From: Pseudomonas sp. Marseille-Q3773
GTDB taxonomy: Bacteria; Pseudomonadota; Gammaproteobacteria; Pseudomonadales; Pseudomonadaceae
DNA length: 64,000 nt
Reading direction: 5' to 3'
Assembly: GCF_916618955.1 (NCBI RefSeq)
Contig: NZ_OU745390.1
Span: 558,001-622,000 of the forward strand
Shown: in pieces, positions 59,095 through 64,000 of the stretch
Layout of the letters: each line of letters starts with the position of its first letter
How positions within the stretch are numbered: position 1 is the first letter of the stretch
Position numbers and translations under genes: made by a program
The notes under the pieces: generated by a model
What the model saw: the letters and a program-made list of their open reading frames with translations, nothing else
The model's database searches: none
Told to the model about the DNA's origin: nothing

Positions 59095-59376
59095 GTTCAA
59101 CTTCCCTGCGGGCTATCGAGGTGACAGGCGGCACCTTATCGCAGTTGGAAGTCATCGGGGACGTGAGGAAGGGCTATTAGCCCTATATGGGAAATGGCTT
59201 ACACGTTTATGCAAGTCTGGCTACGAAATATGGATGTTCTGCTGAATGTCAAAGCAAGTTTGGTAACCATTTTTAATGTTTAATCGCATTGTTTACGTTG
59301 CCGATTATATATGTAGGAAGTTTCCTTCGGTCAGCGCTGGCGGCCCCGGGCAGGGCCCGGGCGGCAGTGGCGCGGT

Positions 59377-60708
59377 TCAGGCCGGGCTTGAACGCCCGGT
59401 CATCTCGCGCGCCATTTCGCTGGCATAGCTGTCGGTCATCCCGGCGATGAAGTCGATCATGCGCAGGAAGGCACCGTACAAAGAACCGTGCGGGTCAGGG
59501 GCGTTGTTGCCGATCAGGTCCAGCACCCGGCGGCTCTTGAACGAGGGCGTGCGCCCCCCGTGTTGCTCGAGGGCAGCGCCACAGAATGTGTTCAGCAGAA
59601 TTTCCAGGGTGGTGTAGGCGCCGATCTCGTGCAAGGTCTTGCGTTTGTCCTGGAAGATTTTGTTGCGTGCCATGGCCTTGGCCTGCAGCACGCAGCGTTT
59701 GGCCGGGCCATGCATGTGTTCGACCAGGTCGCCCACCAGGTGGCCGCCCAGCAAGGCCTGCTGTTGCTCGACGAAGGCATGCGCGGCGGCGTTGGTCAGA
59801 TGTTCGATGGCCTTGCCGCGCAGGATGGCCAACTTGCGCCGACGGGAATCGCCCGGGCCGAGCTGGCGGTAGGTTTCCGGCAGGTCCTCGCCGACCAGGT
59901 CGAGCAGCAGCGCTTCGACTTCGGCATATTGCAGCAGCTCCATTTCCAGGCCGTCTTCCAGGTCGATCAGCGCATAGCAGATGTCATCGGCGGCCTCCAT
60001 CAGGTACACCAGCGGGTGGCGCGCCCAGCGCTGATGCTCCAGTTGCGGCAGGCCAAGCTTGCGGGCTATCTGCTCGAGCAGCGGCAGCTCGCTCTGGTAA
60101 CTGCCGAACTTGTGTTTCTTGTAGCCCAATGCGTCGGCGTGGCGTGCGCTCCACGGGTATTTCAGGTAGGTGCCGAGCGTGGCATAGGTCAGCCGGGTAC
60201 CGCCATCGAACTGGTGATACTCCAGCTGGGTGAGTACGCGAAAGCCTTGGGCATTGCCTTCGAAGTTGAGGAAGTCGGCGCGCTCGTCGTCGCTCATGTC
60301 ATCCAGCCAGCCACGTCCGGCGGCCTGCTGGAACCAGTGGCGGATGGCGTCTTCGCCAGAGTGGCCAAACGGAGGGTTGCCGATGTCATGAGCCAGGCAG
60401 GCCGATTGCACGATCATCCCCAGGTCGCTCGGGGCGCACCAGTCCGGAAGGTTGTCACGCAGGGTTTCGCCGACGCGCATGCCCAGCGAGCGTCCCACGC
60501 AGCTGACCTCCAGCGAGTGGGTCAGGCGTGTGTGGATATGGTCATTGCTGGAAACCGGGTGCACCTGGGTCTTGCGCCCGAGGCGGCGGAAAGCGCCGGA
60601 GAAGATGATGCGGTCGTGGTCTTTGTGAAAGGGGCTGCGCCCGAGCTCATCGGCGCTGTACAGCGCTTTGCCCAGGCGTTCGCGGGTGAGCAGGGTGTGC
60701 CAGTCCAA
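59377..60708 (-). CDS. dgt: deoxyguanosinetriphosphate triphosphohydrolase-like protein
   Basis: A 443-residue HD-domain phosphohydrolase. TTG 60708 is chosen as start: AGGAG lies eight bases upstream and (L/M)[16 protein letters not shown] is the family beginning. The HD metal site is visible as [18 protein letters not shown] and [19 protein letters not shown], with the last Asp in [23 protein letters not shown] precedes the first His. The family hydrolyses dGTP (or other dNTPs) to the deoxynucleoside and triphosphate. It is on the same strand as rocA2, 282 bp upstream, and its end carries a CCCGGGC/GCCCGGG hairpin (59345-59361) without a clear T-run. Confidence 0.92.
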   Translation of the reverse strand: MDWHTLLTRERLGKALYSADELGRSPFHKDHDRIIFSGAFRRLGRKTQVHPVSSNDHIHTRLTHSLEVSCVGRSLGMRVGETLRDNLPDWCAPSDLGMIVQSACLAHDIGNPPFGHSGEDAIRHWFQQAAGRGWLDDMSDDERADFLNFEGNAQGFRVLTQLEYHQFDGGTRLTYATLGTYLKYPWSARHADALGYKKHKFGSYQSELPLLEQIARKLGLPQLEHQRWARHPLVYLMEAADDICYALIDLEDGLEMELLQYAEVEALLLDLVGEDLPETYRQLGPGDSRRRKLAILRGKAIEHLTNAAAHAFVEQQQALLGGHLVGDLVEHMHGPAKRCVLQAKAMARNKIFQDKRKTLHEIGAYTTLEILLNTFCGAALEQHGGRTPSFKSRRVLDLIGNNAPDPHGSLYGAFLRMIDFIAGMTDSYASEMAREMTGRSSPA

Positions 60709-60834
60709 GGCGCGGTCTCCTGTGCATCGAAGGCGATAGCTTCCTGTGTCGTGCGTCCATGCGCAAGGGGCAGTTGCAGACCTGGGCTGTGGCAGCGGCC
60801 TGATCCGCGAATGCGCCGGTGGTCGAACTGCGCA

Positions 60835-60861
60835 TTCGCGAATCAACCCGCTCCCACAGGG
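60835..60861. repeat. single REP-like unit
   Basis: The stretch ttcgcgaatcaacccgctcc followed by cacagg resembles one REP unit of the cgggtaaaccc class with substitutions. No clear inverse partner lies nearby. It sits between dgt and the yqjK-like gene. Confidence 0.55.
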
Positions 60862-60889
60862 GCTGAGGCCTCAGGATTGATTTACCCCG

Positions 60890-61219
60890 TCAGGGTCGGC
60901 GGCTGCCCTGCAGGTACAGGCGCACCAACGGTAGCAAGGTGCTGCCCAGGCGCAACAGCCGGGCGAGGTTGCCGCTGCGCACACCCTTGCCAGTGAGGAA
61001 GCCCAGCGCTACTACAGCGCCGATTCCCCACAGCGGTGCATGCTTGATGCCCAGCCCATCCTGCAGCGAGGTGCCCATGCCGCGCACGCGGCGCAGCGGC
61101 TCAAGCAACTGCCCGGACTCATGGCGGATTTCCTGGCGGTGCATTTCCATGCGCAGGCGCAACAGTGCCTTGCGCAATTCACGCGGGTTCCGCGTGTTTG
61201 GCAGTTCTGGCAGGCTCAT
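60890..61219 (-). CDS. yqjK: YqjK-like small membrane-associated protein
   Basis: A 109-residue basic protein with a charged helical N-terminus (RNPRELRKALLRLRMEMHRQEIRHESGQLLEPLRRVRGM) and one hydrophobic segment (APLWGIGAVVALGFLTGKG, about 62-80), then a second weakly hydrophobic stretch (LARLLRLGSTLLPLVRLYL). Its start overlaps the yqjE stop (ATGA), so translation is coupled. Order and size match the YqjD-YqjE-YqjK cluster of enterobacteria, where the trio is membrane-bound and stationary-phase induced (recalled). The assignment rests on position and pattern more than sequence identity. Confidence 0.65.
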   Translation of the reverse strand: MSLPELPNTRNPRELRKALLRLRMEMHRQEIRHESGQLLEPLRRVRGMGTSLQDGLGIKHAPLWGIGAVVALGFLTGKGVRSGNLARLLRLGSTLLPLVRLYLQGSRRP

Positions 61220-61590
61220 GGCAACAGGCGCTCCCGGTCCTTGGCGAGTTCCTCGAGGGTGGCACCGAATGGTGACGACTCATCGAACACCGCAGCTTTC
61301 AGGCGCAATCCGCAGTACAGCGCGGCAATCCCGTAGAACACGCAAAGGCCGATGATGCCAGCCAGGCGATAGCTGTCCCACAGCAGCACCAGCAGCAGCC
61401 CGGACAGGGCCGTCAGCAGCAGCAAGGCGAACACCAGGGCCAGGCCGGCGAACAACAGCAGGCTCAAGGTGCGGCCCTTCTGCTCCTGCAGTTCGATGCC
61501 GAACAGTTCGATATGGCTGTGCAGCAGCCCCAGCGCGGCCGCACCCAGGCGCTTGCCTGCAGCGCTGGCGCCGTTGGCGTCGTTATCCAT
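61216..61590 (-). CDS. yqjE: YqjE-family (holin superfamily III-like) membrane protein
   Basis: A 124-residue protein with two adjacent membrane helices (LSLLLFAGLALVFALLLLTALSGLLLVLLW and LAGIIGLCVFYGIAALYCGL) and an N-terminal amphipathic helix (GKRLGAAALGLLHSHIELFGIELQEQKGR) typical of YqjE/Holin-X family members. No lysis genes are nearby, so a phage holin role is unlikely. It is co-transcribed with the DUF883 gene upstream (9-bp gap) and overlaps the yqjK-like gene by four bases. Confidence 0.85.
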   Translation of the reverse strand: MDNDANGASAAGKRLGAAALGLLHSHIELFGIELQEQKGRTLSLLLFAGLALVFALLLLTALSGLLLVLLWDSYRLAGIIGLCVFYGIAALYCGLRLKAAVFDESSPFGATLEELAKDRERLLP

Positions 61591-61599
61591 GGTATCCCC

Positions 61600-61914
61600 T
61601 CAGTGGCGGTTGGCCAGCAGGCCGATCAACAGCCCGACGCCCGCTGCGATGCCGATCGCCCGCCCCGGGTTTTCCTGCACGTACTGCTCGGCGCTGCCCC
61701 ACGCTGCCCGGCCGCGCTCGCGCACCGAGTCCTGGGGCAGTTGCAAGGTTTCGCGGGCCTGGGCCCGGCGCTCGTGAATCTGCCCGCGCAATTCGTCCGC
61801 CTGGTCGCCGGCCAGGTTGGCGGTGTCAGCCAGCAGCTTCTCGGTGTCGCGCACCAGTGCCTGGAAGTCAGCCATCAATATCTCTTGTGCAGTCTTTGCC
61901 GATTTGCTGGCCAT
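61600..61914 (-). CDS. yqjD: YqjD/ElaB-type (DUF883) membrane-anchored protein
   Basis: A 104-residue protein starting at 61914 (MASKSAKTAQEILMADFQALVRDTEKLLADTANLAGDQADELRGQ). A long charged coiled-coil-like helix covers the first 75 residues. The tail has the family signature QYVQENPGRAIGIAAGVGLLIGLLANRH, a C-terminal membrane anchor of about 15 residues ending in a basic group. In E. coli YqjD and ElaB bind ribosomes at the inner membrane in stationary phase. It is the first gene of the yqjD-yqjE-yqjK operon. Confidence 0.88.
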   Translation of the reverse strand: MASKSAKTAQEILMADFQALVRDTEKLLADTANLAGDQADELRGQIHERRAQARETLQLPQDSVRERGRAAWGSAEQYVQENPGRAIGIAAGVGLLIGLLANRH

Positions 61915-62226
61915 GGGTGTCTCCCTGTCGATGAATGTTGGTAGTTCGAGTGATAGCACATGCCGAAGGTTCAAGTGCCGCTGCTGGTATGGGCCTTGCT
62001 AGGGCTTTGCCACGTTGCGGGGCGCTCCAGGCAGGTAATGCGCCGATTCAGGGCGTCAGCGCAGCGGCTACCGATAAACCTTAACCCAATCCACGACAAT
62101 CCCAAGAAAAAACCGCGCAGGCTCCGCCAGGCTCACCGAAACAGGGCAAGGGGTTGGCACCGATCAGGTGCACGGATGCAGGTTCTTGAACTGTTCTGGT
62201 GCCTTTTCAACAGGTCTGCCTACTTC
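61915..62226. other. divergent gap between yqjD and the ammonium transporter gene
   Basis: A 312-bp gap. The plus-strand frame is open from 61960 into the transporter, with ATG codons at 61960 and 62176, but residues before 62227 are Arg- and Pro-rich and unlike the family. Around 62165 TGGCAC-N5-AGGTGC resembles half of a sigma-54 promoter, but the GG-GC spacing is 12 instead of 10, so no sigma-54 site is claimed. Confidence 0.4.
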
Positions 62227-63435
62227 ATGGAAAACATGCACAGCGCGATGGACACTCTGGTCCACGGTTCCAACACTCTGTTCATTCTCATGGGCGCCAT
62301 TCTGGTGCTGGCCATGCATGCCGGCTTCGCGTTTCTCGAAGTGGGCACGGTGCGCCATAAGAACCAGGTCAATGCCTTGTCGAAGATTCTCAGCGATTTT
62401 GCCATCTCGGCGCTGGTGTACTTCTTCGTCGGCTACTGGATCGCCTATGGGGTCAGTTTCCTGCAGCCGGCCGCCGCGCTGGCGGCCGACCAGGGGTATG
62501 CGCTGGTCAAGTGCTTCTTTCTGCTGACCTTTGCCGCAGCGATCCCGGCGATCATCTCCGGGGGCATTGCCGAGCGGGCGCGCTTCGTGCCGCAGTTGTG
62601 TGCCACGGCGCTGATCGTGGCGTTTGTCTACCCGTTCTTCGAAGGGCTGATGTGGAACGGCAACCTGGGCCTGCAGGCCTGGTTGCAGGCCCGCTTTGGT
62701 GCGCCGTTCCATGATTTTGCCGGCTCGGTGGTGGTGCACGCCATGGGCGGCTGGCTGGCCTTGGCGGCGGTGCTGCTGCTGGGCGCGCGACGCGGGCGCT
62801 ATCGCGATGGCCGGTTGGTGGCGTTTGCGCCGTCGAGCATTCCCTTCCTGGCGCTGGGGTCGTGGATTCTGATCATTGGCTGGTTCGGTTTCAACGTCAT
62901 GAGTGCGCAGACCCTGCAGGGAATCAGTGGGCTGGTGGCGATCAACTCGCTGATGGCCATGGTCGGTGGCACCCTGTCGGCCTTGCTGGCCGGGCGTAAC
63001 GACCCGGGTTTCCTGCATAACGGGCCGCTGGCCGGGCTGGTGGCGGTGTGTGCAGGTTCCGACCTGATGCACCCGGTCGGCGCGCTGGTCACCGGGCTGG
63101 TCGCAGGCGGGCTGTTCGTCTGGACCTTCACCGCGGCACAGAACCGCTGGAAGATCGACGATGTCCTGGGCGTATGGCCGTTGCATGGCCTGTGTGGTGT
63201 GTGGGGCGGCATTGCCTGTGGTGTGTTCGGCCAGGCGGCCCTGGGCGGCATGGGCGGAGTCAGCCTGGCCAGCCAGTTGCTGGGCAGCCTCCTGGGCGTG
63301 CTGGTGGCGCTGGCCGGTGGCTTTGCCGTGTACGGTGCGATCCGCGCGCTGCATGGCCTGCGCTTGAGCCATGAGCAGGAGTTCCAGGGGGCCGATCTGT
63401 CGTTGCATCGTATCGGCGCGACCAGTCAGGATTGA
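62227..63435 (+). CDS. amtB: ammonium transporter (Amt family)
   Basis: A 402-residue channel-like transporter starting at 62227 (MENMHSAMDTLVHGSNTLFILMGAILVLAMHAGFAFLEVGTVRHKNQVNALSKILSDF), the family N-terminus. About 11 membrane helices follow. The pore His residues lie in FHDFAGSVVVHAMGGWLALAAVLLLGARRGR and in DVLGVWPLHGLCGVWGG. Amt proteins conduct ammonium under nitrogen limitation and are usually controlled by a GlnK protein. No glnK is directly upstream, so this may be a paralogue separate from the main glnK-amtB pair. ATG 62176 is an alternative start that would add 17 residues. Confidence 0.9.
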   Translation: MENMHSAMDTLVHGSNTLFILMGAILVLAMHAGFAFLEVGTVRHKNQVNALSKILSDFAISALVYFFVGYWIAYGVSFLQPAAALAADQGYALVKCFFLLTFAAAIPAIISGGIAERARFVPQLCATALIVAFVYPFFEGLMWNGNLGLQAWLQARFGAPFHDFAGSVVVHAMGGWLALAAVLLLGARRGRYRDGRLVAFAPSSIPFLALGSWILIIGWFGFNVMSAQTLQGISGLVAINSLMAMVGGTLSALLAGRNDPGFLHNGPLAGLVAVCAGSDLMHPVGALVTGLVAGGLFVWTFTAAQNRWKIDDVLGVWPLHGLCGVWGGIACGVFGQAALGGMGGVSLASQLLGSLLGVLVALAGGFAVYGAIRALHGLRLSHEQEFQGADLSLHRIGATSQD

Positions 63436-63509
63436 ACCTGGTCAGGTGCGCATGGGGCAGGAGCGGCCTAGAATAGGCTTCCCTCCATGCCAAAACCGGA
63501 AGCTGCCCC

Positions 63510-63749
63510 ATGCTGCCTGAATGCCAACTGTTCGGCACCCTCGGCTGCCACCTGTGCGAAGTGGCCGAGGCCGTGCTGATGCCCTTTGTCGATCACGGCC
63601 TGCTGGTGGAACTGGTCGACATTGCCGAAAGCGAGGCCATGTTCGAGCGTTACGGCCTGATCATTCCAGTGCTGCGGCGCTGCGACAACGGCGCCGAGCT
63701 GCATTGGCCGTTCGATGCGGAGCAGGTCGTGGCATTTCTCGCGCAATGA
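63510..63749 (+). CDS. glutaredoxin-like (DUF836/YruB-type) thiol protein
   Basis: A 79-residue protein beginning MLPECQLFGTLGCHLCEVAEAVLMPFV. The CHLC motif (residues about 13-16) is a glutaredoxin-type CxxC, followed by a thioredoxin-fold pattern (VELVDIAESEAMFERYGLIIPVL, with the cis-Pro in IIPV) and AELHWPFDAEQVVAFLAQ at the end. The family is short and cytoplasmic with unproven redox partners. It is a single small gene on the same strand as amtB, 74 bp downstream. Confidence 0.88.
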   Translation: MLPECQLFGTLGCHLCEVAEAVLMPFVDHGLLVELVDIAESEAMFERYGLIIPVLRRCDNGAELHWPFDAEQVVAFLAQ

Positions 63750-63857
63750 CGGCACCAGGGGAGGCGCCTCCCTGCTCCATGTGGCGCGCTGCGTCGTGAT
63801 GATCTCCTGCCGGCACGCTGAGGCCGGCCTTTTCCACCGATCATCAGGATTTCAGCC

Positions 63858-64000
63858 ATGCTCATTTCTCCCCATTTCACCCTCGCTGAAATGACCGTTT
63901 CGCAGCTCGCCGCCAGGGAAGGGCTCGACAACGACCCGCCAGCCGAGGCGCGTGCAAACCTGCAATTGTTGTGCAATGTCCTGGAGCAGGTTCGCGCGCT
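63858..64000 (+). CDS. D-Ala-D-Ala carboxypeptidase-like M15 peptidase, N-terminal fragment cut by window edge
   Basis: Only the first 47 codons are present, starting MLISPHFTLAEMTVSQLAAREGLDNDPPAEA and ending within VLEQVRAL. The beginning (S/P-HFTLAE-M followed by RxGLDNxP and a helical NLQLLCNVLEQVR) is typical of M15A-type (VanY/phage endolysin-like) peptidases, whose zinc ligands would lie beyond the edge. Such genes occur both as phage-derived lysins and as chromosomal cell-wall genes. The start at 63858 has an AGGAT ribosome-binding site nearby. Confidence 0.65.
   Translation, partial: MLISPHFTLAEMTVSQLAAREGLDNDPPAEARANLQLLCNVLEQVRA

Noticed and set aside
61216..61590. The holin-like membrane protein as evidence of a prophage
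   Set aside because: It is part of a yqjD-yqjE-yqjK operon found in non-lysogenic chromosomes, and no lysis or structural phage gene lies nearby.
62165..62182. TGGCAC-N5-AGGTGC resembling a sigma-54 promoter before the ammonium transporter gene
   Set aside because: The GG and GC elements are 12 bases apart rather than 10, and the site would lie only about 50 bp from the start, so I do not call it.

Overview
The window looks like core chromosome of a Pseudomonas putida-group bacterium. The GC-rich sequence, the REP palindromes with the 'cgggtaaacccgctcccaca' type core, and the gene orders ppsA-rraA-cmaX-crfX-cmpX-sigX-oprF and pyrD/rmf/rlmL/dacB/yggL/rocS2-rocA2/dgt all match what I remember of pseudomonad genomes. 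No tRNA, rRNA, CRISPR array, insertion sequence or prophage was recognised. Both window edges cut genes: a 3-hydroxyacyl-CoA dehydrogenase on the left and an M15-type peptidase on the right.

Layout. 0-4.9 kb is a tightly coupled beta-oxidation operon: 3-hydroxyacyl-CoA dehydrogenase, acyl-CoA dehydrogenase, iron-type alcohol dehydrogenase, hot-dog thioesterase and thiolase. 4.9-10.9 kb is accessory DNA: a secreted CAP protein with a decayed internal duplication, a soluble orphan histidine kinase, a head-on junction of two truncated genes (LysR and GNAT), and a winged-helix/TPR regulator divergent from an SDR and a cupin gene. 11.4-21.4 kb is a tricarboxylate catabolic island: two LysR regulators, tricarballylate dehydrogenase TcuA with its electron-transfer partner TcuB, a PrpF/GalD-family isomerase, DctA and CitMHS transporters, and an OprD-family porin. 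Together these form a plausible route from outer membrane to cis-aconitate for tricarballylate and possibly trans-aconitate.

21.5-25.6 kb holds soxR, a GntR/UTRA regulator, a lysA-type decarboxylase divergent from its LysR partner (with a perfect 22-bp palindrome between them) and a small conserved protein. 25.9-38.3 kb is central metabolism and envelope: the large NAD-glutamate dehydrogenase gdhB, ppsR/ppsA divergent, an alpha/beta hydrolase, rraA, and cmaX-crfX-cmpX leading to the ECF sigma factor sigX and the major porin oprF. 40.2-45.9 kb is a nitrate assimilation cluster on the minus strand (nasS-nasT-nasA, kinase/phosphatase fusion, cobA). The nasT-nasA gap folds into a two-hexaloop ANTAR target overlapping a terminator, so the antitermination control can be read from the sequence.

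46.0-64.0 kb is housekeeping: pyrD, rmf with a structured leader, rlmL, a diguanylate cyclase, dacB, yggL, the RocS2/RocA2 phosphorelay, dgt, a yqjD-yqjE-yqjK membrane cluster, an ammonium transporter, a small glutaredoxin-like protein and the truncated peptidase gene. Most of the window is well-understood core genome. The parts most worth a second look are the tricarboxylate island, the LysR/GNAT deletion scar, the duplicated CAP protein and the RNA-level controls (nasA leader, rmf leader, tandem ppsA terminators, U-less hairpins between the transporter genes).
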